Shown: positions 1 to 7,227, counted from the first letter of the stretch. The stretch: DNA of 9,881 bases from Tardiphaga sp. (GCA_028290765.1 JAQGJF010001087.1:1-9881); one strand, 5' to 3'. The notes: a model not told the origin generated them from the letters alone. Translations and numbers: made by a program.

Positions 1-539
1 TCGGGCCAGCGGCGATCATTGCAGATCATCATGCCCATGATCGCATGGCGCCAGTCCACCCCCGCCCGAAACACAGGAAAGCCCAGATTGCCATATTCGA
101 AATAACGTTTTTCGAGCTGCTGGTAGCGCGCGCCGGCGCGCGGCTCGACCGAGCCCGGCAAATGCACCTTGCGATAGCGCCCGAGAATCTCGCCGTCGCG
201 GTCGACCAGGATCGAACCATTGAAGCGCCGGCCGTCCGACGTCAGTTCGGCGTAACCGACATAGAAGCCGATGCGGAGCGCCCGGGCGCGATCGAACAGG
301 CGCTGCACCGCCGGATTCGGCATGCCGCGCTCGAAGTAATGATCGAGCGCCTCGCCCTCGATGAACCACCGCGGGAAGAAAGTCGTGAACGCCAGTTCAG
401 GAAACACGACCAGAGTGGCGCCGCGCGCGGCCGCCGCCTCCAGCAATTCCAGCATCCGGCCAAGCGTGTGCTCTCGCGAGTCTGCTTTTTGCGTCGGCCC
501 CATCTGAGCGGCGGCGGCGCGGAGAACTCGAACCAACAT
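1..539 (-). CDS. N-carbamoyl-D-amino-acid hydrolase-like nitrilase-superfamily enzyme (partial, C terminus off the left edge)
   Basis: This is the N-terminal 179 residues of a carbon-nitrogen hydrolase. Members of this branch remove the carbamoyl group from N-carbamoyl-amino acids, the last step of hydantoin breakdown, in the cytoplasm. The full catalytic triad of the family is visible: Glu48 in VVFPELAFTTFFPRWF, Lys124 in GRYRKVHLPG, and Cys173 in MMICNDRRWP near the left edge. The spacing is close to the E47/K127/C172 arrangement of the Agrobacterium D-carbamoylase, and the blocks EKRYFEYGNLGFPV and RRFNGSILVDRDGEI also match that enzyme. The start is taken as the ATG at 539-537 because the protein then begins right before the first beta strand. 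The family is usually about 300 residues, so roughly 40% is missing. It is divergent from the LysR gene at 689. Substrate stereochemistry and exact substrate cannot be decided here; a beta-ureidopropionase-like or other amidase role is the main alternative. Confidence 0.88.
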   Translation of the reverse strand, partial: MLVRVLRAAAAQMGPTQKADSREHTLGRMLELLEAAAARGATLVVFPELAFTTFFPRWFIEGEALDHYFERGMPNPAVQRLFDRARALRIGFYVGYAELTSDGRRFNGSILVDRDGEILGRYRKVHLPGSVEPRAGARYQQLEKRYFEYGNLGFPVFRAGVDWRHAIMGMMICNDRRWP

Positions 540-641
540 TGCCTCCAATCTGTGCGGATTGCTTACTCAAGAGGCGGGTAGGTCCGCTCCGATAGCGCTC
601 CGATGCGCCGCTCATTACGAGCAAGGACCGCGCCAAATGCA

Positions 642-658
642 ATCATTCGTGCTATGAT
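642..658. promoter_or_regulatory. Inverted repeat, candidate LysR operator (distal site)
   Basis: ATCAT and ATGAT form perfect 5-bp arms around a 7-base spacer, between the divergent hydrolase and LysR genes. It lies 16 bases left of the T-N11-A palindrome at 674-688. LysR regulators commonly use two such sites in a divergent promoter region. This repeat does not itself match T-N11-A, so its role is inferred from position and symmetry only. Confidence 0.35.
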
Positions 659-673
659 ATTTTGCCTGAGACA

Positions 674-688
674 ATAACCGGTAGTTAT
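674..688. promoter_or_regulatory. LysR-type T-N11-A box, candidate autoregulatory operator
   Basis: ATAACCGGTAGTTAT has perfect 5-bp arms (ATAAC/GTTAT) around a 5-base centre. It contains T675 and A687 separated by exactly 11 bases, the classic LysR-box pattern. It ends on the base before the LysR ATG at 689, so bound regulator would cover that gene's translation-initiation region. This favours autorepression together with control of the divergent hydrolase, but the function is inferred. Confidence 0.55.
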
Positions 689-1594
689 ATGAACCTACGC
701 CAATTGGAAATCCTGCGTGCGGTGATCCGCCATCGGACCACGGTCGCGGCGGCGGACGAACTGGCGCTGTCGCAGCCCGCGATCAGCAACGCGCTGAAGG
801 CGATGGAGGCGCAGGCGGGTTTCGCCTTGTTCGAGCGCGTCAATAACCGGCTGTTCCCGACATCGGAGGCGATGGCGCTCTACAAGGAAAGTGACGCGAT
901 CTTCGCGCTGCATGCCAAACTCGAAAATCGCGTGCGCGATTTGAGGGAGTGTCGCACCGGACATCTGTCGATCGTGGCGACGCCGCCGCTGGCCTACAGC
1001 ATTATTCCGCCGGCCCTGTCAACCTTCCTGCGCCGTCGTCAGCAGACGCGGGTCTTCTTCGATGTACGGCGCTACGAAGGCATTATCGAGGGCGTGCAGA
1101 GCAGGGTCGCCGAACTCGGCTTCGTGCTCGGTCTGTCGCATCACCCCGGCATTGCCCACGAGGTGGTTCATACCGGCGAAATGGTCTGCGTGTTGCCGCC
1201 GAAGCATCCGCTGGCCGAACGCCCGGTCATTTCCGCCTCCGACCTCGTCGGCTTGCCTTTCATCGGGCTGGAGCGCGGCACGCGATTGGGCGAAGCCGTA
1301 CGTGAGAGTTTTGCGCAAGCCGGCGCGCCGTTCCAGCCGACCGTTGAGGTGCGGTACTGCAATACGGCCTGCGTGCTCGCAGCCGCCGGCGTCGGCGCTG
1401 CGGTCGTCGACCCCTTTTCGCCGCGCCAGGGCGGCAGCCATGACCTCATCGTCCGGCCTTTCGCGCCCAAGACGATCGCCGTGGCCTATATGCTGTGGTC
1501 GGAAGCAGAACCCTTATCACGCCTGGCCAAAGCGTTCCTGACTGAAGTCCGGGAGACGAGCCGTATTCTGGGCCGAGAAGGAGCTGAGCTTTGA
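689..1594 (+). CDS. LysR-family transcriptional regulator
   Basis: This 301-residue protein has the LysR layout: an N-terminal winged helix-turn-helix over about residues 1-60 (MNLRQLEILRAV, then AAADELALSQPAISNALKAME, then FERVNNRLFPTSEA) and a two-lobed effector-binding domain over about residues 88-295. A TTG at 662 is in frame, but the ATG at 689 is preferred because LysR proteins start right at the MNLRQLE motif. A weak GGTAG lies upstream and overlaps the T-N11-A box. It is divergent from the N-carbamoyl hydrolase at 1-539, the usual arrangement of a LysR regulator and its target, so it probably responds to a substrate or product of that enzyme. The effector is unknown. Its 3' end converges with the remnant of the PxpC-like gene. 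Confidence 0.93.
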   Translation: MNLRQLEILRAVIRHRTTVAAADELALSQPAISNALKAMEAQAGFALFERVNNRLFPTSEAMALYKESDAIFALHAKLENRVRDLRECRTGHLSIVATPPLAYSIIPPALSTFLRRRQQTRVFFDVRRYEGIIEGVQSRVAELGFVLGLSHHPGIAHEVVHTGEMVCVLPPKHPLAERPVISASDLVGLPFIGLERGTRLGEAVRESFAQAGAPFQPTVEVRYCNTACVLAAAGVGAAVVDPFSPRQGGSHDLIVRPFAPKTIAVAYMLWSEAEPLSRLAKAFLTEVRETSRILGREGAEL

Positions 1595-1599
1595 TGATG

Positions 1600-2600
1600 T
1601 TGTTGTCTGATGATCGACCGAAAGCGTCGAGGCCGACCACACCGTCGATCAGGTTGAGACCGAGCAGGAATTCGGAGCTGAGGTGGCTGCATACCAGCGG
1701 CTCGACCACCATGCTGCGCGCCAGCAGGATCGCCTCTTCGCAACGCGTTGCAACCGCTTGGGCGATCGATACCATCTCGAACCTGAACGCAGTTCCCGGC
1801 CGTGCCTGGGCAAGCCGGCCGAGATCGGGGCCAATGACGTCGGCAATCTTCGGATAACCGCCGGTAGATTGACGATCGGCCGTCGGAACGATCGGACGGC
1901 CGTCTCCCGGCGCCTGGATCGCACCCATCGCGATCCCGTCAGACACGATATTGTAGCCGCGCGTGCCTCAGTCGGTCCTTCAAGAAAATATGTCATGCGA
2001 TCGACATTGGCGGAGACGGACCAACGGCCCGGCCAGAAACGCGGCGATCTGGGTCGTCGGCGAAGTAGTCGTGTTGAGGGCCAAGGACCACACGCATGGT
2101 GTTGACGAGACGGTCGAGCCAAGGCCACAATCGCGCCCGGCGACGGCAACGACGATCCGAATCGTTCGACTCCGAAACGATCGCCGGCGGTGATCGCGCG
2201 GCCGTCCACGCCGCCGAAGCCAGTGCGCCTGTGGGTGACGTGCGAGCCGAGTACTTTTGGCACGACGAAGCGACCTGCGATCGCCAAATAGCACCACGAG
2301 CCGCCGCGCCCGGCGCGAATTTGCAGAACCGCGCCTTGATCCAGGTTGAGCACCACCGGCAGGCGGCAGCGGCCTGCCGTCGAGACCGAGCGCGAATTCG
2401 CCGCCAGCAACGGCGGGCCGGATTCGGCGGTCACTTCGATACCACCCACGGAAACAGAAGTCGGCGTCTAATCGAAATCCGCTATTCGGCTATTTGGGCG
2501 CGTTATAATGCATCGGAATCCGGCCCAGCCGACTGATTCACGCCGATATGCGAGCGCTCAATCGCATTGCCTATCGAGCCAGTTCGACCGGGATTCAAAT
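1600..2600 (-). pseudogene. Broken PxpC/KipA/AHS2-family gene (5-oxoprolinase subunit C-like), multiple frameshifts
   Basis: Reading leftward, pieces of one protein family appear in order but in changing frames. HIGVNQSAGPDSDAL (from about 2550) is followed by an in-frame TAA at 2505-2503. GGIEVT through YLAIAGRFVVPKVLGSHVTH and GGVDGRAITAGDRF (2447 to about 2160) lies in a second frame. MRVVLGPQHDYFADD (2097-2053) returns to the first. QIAAFLAG lies in the third, RWSVSANVDRMTYFLEGP in the second again, and NIVSDGIAMGAIQAPGDGRP to LLGLNLIDGVV (about 1957 to 1630) in the third. These blocks match the biotin-dependent carboxylase-like family that includes PxpC (with PxpA and PxpB it opens 5-oxoproline), KipA and the allophanate-hydrolase second domain. 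No PxpA or PxpB partner is present in the window. It sits directly downstream of the Bug gene on the same strand, so it may once have been the third gene of that operon. Both ends are approximate. Sequencing or assembly error is the alternative. Confidence 0.8.
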
Positions 2601-2617
2601 CCGAGCCTACACTCCGA

Positions 2618-3577
2618 TTATTTGATTGCGCCGGATTGGAGCACGCGCTTCCAGCGGTCAATTTCTGCGACAAGCTTTGCTTTCAAGGCATCCGGTGTCG
2701 CGCCCTCGGATGAGACTGGAAGCGCACTGAGCTGACGAAATCGCTCCAGGACACCACTGTCAGCAAGAGAGGCCTGTAGCACTGCTGTAAGCCTTTGCGT
2801 CACTTCAGGCCGCGTTCCCTTGGGTGCATAGATTCCATGCCAGATCGCAAGTTCCATTTTTTCGAGGCGAGCTTCATTCGCCGAAGGAACGTTCGGCAAG
2901 GCGGGTATTCGTTGCGGCGCCGTCACCGCATAGACCTTGATCTCCCCTGACTGTATCTGGTTTGTCGTATTGGTCGTCTGGTCGCACATGAAGTCGACTT
3001 GCTCCCCAAGCAGATCAATCATTGCAGGACCGGTCCCTTTGTAAGGAATGGTCACCGGCCGCGCGCCGGTTTCGGACGCAAACAGCATGCCGCAAATATG
3101 TGACGCAGTCCCCGCTCCCGCATGAGCGTAGGAGACCTTGTTTCCCTGCTTCGTCGTGTAGTCGACCAACTCCTTCAGCGTATTTGGCGGGAAAGATCGT
3201 CGGGCAACGATGGTCATCGGCACATCGGCCACCAGTCCGACAAACTCGAACGATGCAAGCGGGTCGATCGAGCCGGGGTAGAGCGTCGGCGCCGTCGCCA
3301 TTCCGATGTGGTTGAGAAGCAGCGTGTATCCATTCGGCTCGGCTCTGGCTGCCCGTATTGACCCCAAGGTGCCCCCTGCTCCGGCGGCGTTCTCGACGAT
3401 TACGCGCTGGCCTAATTCGCGGCCCATCGCTTCCGAGACAATCCGCGCGACCGTATCTGTCGGCCCGCCCGCCGCGTAGGGAACAATCATTGTGATAGGT
3501 CGATCAGGATATGGCTGCGCGATTGCCAGAGCAGAGGTCGAGCAAAGTACCATCAGCGCGAAAAAAACTCTGCACAT
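2618..3577 (-). CDS. Bug/TctC-family periplasmic solute-binding protein
   Basis: This 319-residue protein is a tripartite tricarboxylate transporter substrate receptor of the Bug family. Such proteins capture carboxylates and related solutes in the periplasm. The N terminus is a signal peptide: MCR, a hydrophobic core FFALMVLCSTSALA, and a likely cut after AIA before QPYPDRP. The family hallmark YPDRPITMIVPYAAGGPTD follows at once, then GQRVIVENAAGAGGT, and DFMCDQTTNT with GEIKVYAVT in the second lobe. The ATG at 3577 is chosen because GGAG lies 9 bases upstream and the signal peptide then starts cleanly; an in-frame GTG at 3592 would add five residues and overlap the upstream gene. The ATG lies one base after the TGA of the CoA-transferase, so the two are probably translationally coupled. 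No TctA or TctB membrane gene is nearby, making this an orphan receptor. The ligand is unknown. Confidence 0.92.
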   Translation of the reverse strand: MCRVFFALMVLCSTSALAIAQPYPDRPITMIVPYAAGGPTDTVARIVSEAMGRELGQRVIVENAAGAGGTLGSIRAARAEPNGYTLLLNHIGMATAPTLYPGSIDPLASFEFVGLVADVPMTIVARRSFPPNTLKELVDYTTKQGNKVSYAHAGAGTASHICGMLFASETGARPVTIPYKGTGPAMIDLLGEQVDFMCDQTTNTTNQIQSGEIKVYAVTAPQRIPALPNVPSANEARLEKMELAIWHGIYAPKGTRPEVTQRLTAVLQASLADSGVLERFRQLSALPVSSEGATPDALKAKLVAEIDRWKRVLQSGAIK

Positions 3578-3578
3578 T

Positions 3579-4835
3579 TCAGAGAACTCCACGTTTCGTC
3601 AGGCCATCGATTTCGGTCGGCGAGAGCTTCAGAAGGCCTTGGTAGATTTCCATGTTGTGCTCGCGCGGCATCGGGACCCGCTCATCGTGTCCCACCGTTG
3701 CGCGGCTGAATTTCAATGGAAAGCCCGCGGCAAGCGGGCCAGCGGCGGATGGAAAGTTGGGATTTCGCACAGGCTGGAGCATACCGCGCTCGCGCAGGTG
3801 CTCCCAAGCGACCACCTCATCCATCGTCCGGATCGGACCGCAGGTGATGTCAGCACGATCCAGATCGGCGATGATGGCGTCCGTGCATCGATGCTTCGTC
3901 CATTGTTCGACGATCGCATCGACCTCGGCGTTGTTCTCGATGAGCCAACCCGCGCTCATGAATTCGCGCGACCCGAGAAGGTCTTCGCGTCCCATGATCT
4001 TCAGTAATTTGATCCAATCGGCATGTGTTCCGGCGCCGATCGCGACACGTCCATCCGCCGTCAGATAGGTGTTGAACGGGGAGAACCTGGCGATTCGGTT
4101 GCCCTGGCGATATGACAGGCCAAGGTCGCGATAACACTCGAACGGCTCATCGAATATCAGGGAAACCAGGCAATCGGCCATCGAGACGTCGATGAACTGG
4201 CCGAGCCCAGTCGAATGACGTTGATAGAGAGCACCCAATATCCCGGCCAGCGCGAACGTTCCCGCGATACCGTCCGACAAGGAAGCTCCCGTCTTGCTCG
4301 GAACCCCGGCCGGATCGCCGGTGATACTCATCATGCCGGTGGCGGCCTGCACCATGAGATCGAAGGCCTTCCGGTGGCGCTCGGGCCCGGTCGAACCGTA
4401 TCCAGTGATCGAGCAATAGATCAGGCGTGGATTGACATCGCAAAGCGTCTCATAATCAATCCCCAGCCGGGCGGTTACGCCGACCTTGAAGTTTTCGACG
4501 ATGACGTCCGCTTCGCGGACAAGGCGGAACAGCACTTCCTTGCCCCCTTCAGCCTTCAGGTCGAGCGTGATCGACTTTTTGCCTCTGGCACGCTTCAAAT
4601 AAGCGATGCCGAGGTCGTCTTCCGTTTGACGCGCGAAGCTCACGCCGCCTGCCCCGAAATATGGCGGTGCGCCGAACGTGGGATCGCCTCCGCGCGGCTC
4701 ATCGATCTTGATGACTTCCGCGCCCATCCCCGCCAGGAACAAGGTCGCCTGGGGCCCTGACAAGAACCGGCTCAGGTCGAGAACGCGGATACCGCCGAGG
4801 ATCGGGCCTCGCGGATCGCCTCCTTCGTTCGGCAT
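3579..4835 (-). CDS. Class III (CaiB/BaiF-family) CoA-transferase, first copy
   Basis: This 418-residue enzyme belongs to the formyl-CoA transferase / CaiB / alpha-methylacyl-CoA racemase family, which moves CoA between carboxylic acids in the cytoplasm. Family blocks in order are RVLDLSRFLSGP (residue 17 on), GAEVIKIDEPRGGD (38 on), DVIVENFKVG (110 on), LIYCSITGYG, and AFDLMVQAATGMMSITG. Asp159 in the last block is at the position of the acyl-anhydride-forming aspartate. The length is normal for the family (about 380-430). The ATG at 4835 is preferred because the conserved core then begins near residue 14; an in-frame GTG at 4907 would add 24 low-homology residues and has no clear ribosome-binding site. 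It is the first gene of a leftward operon with the Bug receptor and is divergent from the LysR at 5019. Substrate is not determinable; racemase activity is a less likely alternative. Confidence 0.92.
   Translation of the reverse strand: MPNEGGDPRGPILGGIRVLDLSRFLSGPQATLFLAGMGAEVIKIDEPRGGDPTFGAPPYFGAGGVSFARQTEDDLGIAYLKRARGKKSITLDLKAEGGKEVLFRLVREADVIVENFKVGVTARLGIDYETLCDVNPRLIYCSITGYGSTGPERHRKAFDLMVQAATGMMSITGDPAGVPSKTGASLSDGIAGTFALAGILGALYQRHSTGLGQFIDVSMADCLVSLIFDEPFECYRDLGLSYRQGNRIARFSPFNTYLTADGRVAIGAGTHADWIKLLKIMGREDLLGSREFMSAGWLIENNAEVDAIVEQWTKHRCTDAIIADLDRADITCGPIRTMDEVVAWEHLRERGMLQPVRNPNFPSAAGPLAAGFPLKFSRATVGHDERVPMPREHNMEIYQGLLKLSPTEIDGLTKRGVL
3587..3590 (-). promoter_or_regulatory. Ribosome-binding site inside the CoA-transferase 3' end, sets the Bug start
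   Basis: On the minus strand GGAG lies within the last codons of the CoA-transferase, 9 bases before the ATG at 3577. The CoA-transferase TGA (3581-3579) falls between the two. This supports the ATG over the in-frame GTG at 3592 and suggests translational coupling. Confidence 0.5.
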
Positions 4836-4916
4836 GTCGCCCGCACGACCGTCTGCTGCACCCACGTTCCGCTCCCCGAGGCCCGACGGCCTTTGGGTCA
4901 CTTTCACGAGGCAGTA

Positions 4917-4959
4917 CCCAACAGTCCAATACCCTTTAGGTCATGTTCGATATGTTGGG
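4917..4959. promoter_or_regulatory. Inverted repeat CCCAACA-N29-TGTTGGG in a divergent promoter region
   Basis: CCCAACA (4917-4923) and TGTTGGG (4953-4959) are perfect 7-bp inverted copies. They lie in the gap between the leftward CoA-transferase and the rightward LysR at 5019. A smaller CAT-N7-ATG symmetry (4942-4954) lies beside the right arm. I found no exact T-N11-A match in the part I checked. It could be an operator for the LysR regulator or a looping site; this is inferred from position. Confidence 0.35.
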
Positions 4960-5018
4960 CGAATGCTGCAAAACCTTCGACGCTTTTGAATCGCCGGCTT
5001 TCTGCTAGGGTCGGCGCC

Positions 5019-5969
5019 ATGAACATCGAACTCCGACACATTCGTTACTTCGTCGCGGTCGCAGAAGACCTGCATTTCGGCAAGGCGGCCAATCGCCTTG
5101 GCATTTCCCAGCCTCCATTGAGCCAGCAGATTCTGGCGCTCGAGCGCGAGATCGGCGCTCGCCTGTTCGAGCGATCGAATCGCCGGGTGGAATTAACCGG
5201 CGCGGGGAAGGTCTTTCTCAAGGAGGCGAGCGAGATACTGAGCAAGGTCGACAACGCCGCCGCCCTGGCCCAACGCGTGCATCGTGGACAGATCGGCGAA
5301 GTCAGGATCGGTTTCTTTGGTTCGGCGCCCTTCGTTGACGAATTCCAGCGGTTGCTGTTCGATTTTCGAAAAGCGCACGAGATGGTCAATCTCGTTCTTC
5401 AGGAGATGCCGACTTATCAGCAGATCGACGCCATCCTCGATGGTCGCCTGGATCTTGGTTTCGTCCGCCCGCTACAGCCCAAACCGACGTCGATCCAATC
5501 GATCGAACTAAGTCGGGAACGCTTGATGGCGGTCATGCGCTCGGACCATCCGTTGGCATCCGCGGGACGGGAAATATCGCTGCGCGACCTTGCAAACGAA
5601 CCGCTGGTGCTCTACGCCCGTGCCATCGGAAGCGGTCTCTATCAGAAAATCGTCGACCTTTGCCGAGATGCCGGCTTTGCACCCAATGTCGCTCAGGAAG
5701 CCAACGCCACTCCGACGATGATGGGACTGGTCGCAGCCGGGATCGGCATATCCATCCTGCCTGCATCGCTCGAACGGTTATCGTTCAAGGGCCTGAGCTT
5801 CATACCCTTGCAGGAACCGAAGGCCCAGACGGCTGTCTGGCTCGCCAAGCGCTGGGACGATCGCTCGCCACTGGTACGTCATCTGTTTCAGGCTGCAGGA
5901 CGCTTGCGGCAGGCAAGTCCCGCCGCGGCACCCGTCGATCAGCAAAAGAAAGTGCGCCGCCGCAAGTAG
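5019..5969 (+). CDS. LysR-family transcriptional regulator, BenM/CatM-like group
   Basis: This 316-residue LysR protein opens with MNIELRHIRYFVAVAEDLHFGKAANRLGIS in the style of regulators of aromatic and organic-acid degradation (BenM, CatM, CatR), followed by QPPLSQQILALEREIGARLFER. The helix-turn-helix occupies about residues 1-62 and the effector domain about 93-295, with GLVAAGIGISILPASL near its end. The C-terminal tail is rich in Lys and Arg (QQKKVRRRK). The ATG at 5019 is chosen over a longer in-frame start at 4893 because the LysR core begins exactly there and AGGG lies 8 bases upstream. It is divergent from the CoA-transferase/Bug operon, its likely target. Its TAG ends one base before the stop of the second, convergent CoA-transferase. 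The effector is unknown; a carboxylate or CoA-thioester intermediate is a guess. Confidence 0.93.
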   Translation: MNIELRHIRYFVAVAEDLHFGKAANRLGISQPPLSQQILALEREIGARLFERSNRRVELTGAGKVFLKEASEILSKVDNAAALAQRVHRGQIGEVRIGFFGSAPFVDEFQRLLFDFRKAHEMVNLVLQEMPTYQQIDAILDGRLDLGFVRPLQPKPTSIQSIELSRERLMAVMRSDHPLASAGREISLRDLANEPLVLYARAIGSGLYQKIVDLCRDAGFAPNVAQEANATPTMMGLVAAGIGISILPASLERLSFKGLSFIPLQEPKAQTAVWLAKRWDDRSPLVRHLFQAAGRLRQASPAAAPVDQQKKVRRRK

Positions 5970-5970
5970 C

Positions 5971-7227
5971 TCACGCGGTGGCGGGGAGCGAGACGTCCCT
6001 TACGAACACCTTTTGGTCATGGAGTTCGGTGATCTCCCGCTCGGACAGACCCAATTCCTTCAATACTTCGTCGTTGTGTTCACCGAGACGCGCGGCCGAC
6101 AACCGCGCGGCGGGTTTCCACGATGAGAACCGTGCGGGCATACCGGGCACCTTGAACGAGCCGAGCACGGGATCGCTGGCCGATCGCACCGTGCCGCGTT
6201 CGTTCAAGTGCTCAAGCTCGATCACCTCGTTGAGGTCGAGCACCGGCGCTGCCGGAATTCGCTGGGCTTCCAAAGCGGCCAGGCATGCCTCTCTTGAGCC
6301 GACCGAAGCGAGCCATCCCTCGAGGATGTCCTTCAGAAGGTCGTTATTCTTGCGGCGGGCACTTGCCGACACGAAGCGTTGATCGCCAAGCAAATCTGGC
6401 ATCTCCAATGCCTGCACGAGCTGCGGCCATTGATGTGCCAGCGACATCAAGGTGATGTATCTCCCATCGCCGCACTTGAAGATACCCGTGGGACCGCCGT
6501 CGGGATGCTGCGATCCCGTTCGTTGCAGGACGTACTTGTCGCCAAGAATCGAAAAGCGGGGGATGCTCGCTACGTGCATGTGGAAGTAGGTATCGAGCAA
6601 CGTACTTTCCACCAACTGTCCCTCGCCGGTTCGTTCTCGGTGGAAGAGCGCCACGGCGATCGCCATCGCGGCGGAAACGCCAGTCGAGACGTCACCGATC
6701 GCCATCGTAACCATGGCGGGGCTGCCGTCTGCCTCGCCGATCATTCCGGTCACACCAGCGTATGCCTGGCCGATGTAGTCGTATCCGGGCTTGTCGCTCA
6801 GCGGTCCGCTCTGGCCGGCGAACGAGATCGAGCACATCACCAGCCTGGGATTGATCTTCCGCAGATCCTCATACGCCAGTCCAGCGCGGGCCATGACGCC
6901 CGGACTGAAGTTCTCGACCAGCACGTCCGCCCCCGCGATCATGCGCTTCAGGATCTCGCGGGCCTTCTCATTCTTGAAGTCCAGGGCGATACCGCGCTTT
7001 GAATGATTGTGCTGGAAGAAGTACGTGCTGTGCGGCGCCGCGGTTTCGGCCGGCTGCTTCGGCTTCACGCCCTGAACGCGCGATCTGTCACCGAACGGTG
7101 CCAGCTCGACCTTCACCACGTCGGCACCCAGTTCGCCGAGGATTCGCGAGGCGGTGGGGCCGGCGACGAACTGTGTCATGTCGACGACCTTGATGCCCGA
7201 AAGCATCGGCAGAATTCCGCTCGCCAT
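5971..7227 (-). CDS. Class III (CaiB/BaiF-family) CoA-transferase, second copy
   Basis: This 418-residue enzyme is of the same family as the gene at 3579-4835 but clearly divergent from it. Conserved blocks are IKVVDMTQFVAGPTASRILGE, GADVVKVELAPFGDRSR, KRGIALDFKN, DVLVENFSPGVMARAG, and PGYDYIGQAYAGVTGMIGE. Asp150 in the last block sits at the catalytic aspartate position. The ATG at 7227 has a strong GGGAGG 7 bases upstream (7240-7235), so the start is well supported. It is transcribed away from the glutathione transferase at 7455 across a 227-bp gap, and converges tail to tail with the LysR ending at 5969. The family transfers CoA between acids such as succinate, formate, oxalate, carnitine or aromatic acids; the substrate here is unknown. 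It probably works with the divergent glutathione-transferase pair. Confidence 0.93.
   Translation of the reverse strand: MASGILPMLSGIKVVDMTQFVAGPTASRILGELGADVVKVELAPFGDRSRVQGVKPKQPAETAAPHSTYFFQHNHSKRGIALDFKNEKAREILKRMIAGADVLVENFSPGVMARAGLAYEDLRKINPRLVMCSISFAGQSGPLSDKPGYDYIGQAYAGVTGMIGEADGSPAMVTMAIGDVSTGVSAAMAIAVALFHRERTGEGQLVESTLLDTYFHMHVASIPRFSILGDKYVLQRTGSQHPDGGPTGIFKCGDGRYITLMSLAHQWPQLVQALEMPDLLGDQRFVSASARRKNNDLLKDILEGWLASVGSREACLAALEAQRIPAAPVLDLNEVIELEHLNERGTVRSASDPVLGSFKVPGMPARFSSWKPAARLSAARLGEHNDEVLKELGLSEREITELHDQKVFVRDVSLPATA

Noticed and set aside
45..581. 178-residue plus-strand open frame
   Set aside because: It is antisense to the N-carbamoyl hydrolase, which has a clear family match and catalytic residues; the open frame is a by-product of high GC.
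1649..2449. 266-residue minus-strand open frame taken as an intact gene
   Set aside because: Only its first 95 residues and a short block near SVSANVDRM match the PxpC family; the rest is out-of-frame sequence and the matching residues lie in the other two frames.
2096..2536. 146-residue plus-strand open frame
   Set aside because: It lies antisense to the broken PxpC-like gene, is very rich in Arg and Ala, has no recognisable motif and no good ribosome-binding site.
4893..5018. 42-residue N-terminal extension of the second LysR
   Set aside because: LysR proteins begin at the MNIELRHIRYF motif, the ATG at 5019 has an AGGG site, and the extension would cover the probable promoter and operator region.
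5660..6382. 240-residue plus-strand open frame crossing the LysR end and the CoA-transferase
   Set aside because: It overlaps two well-supported genes in other frames and has low-complexity composition without motifs.
6379..7002. 207-residue plus-strand open frame
   Set aside because: It is entirely antisense to the second CoA-transferase, whose blocks and catalytic Asp are intact.
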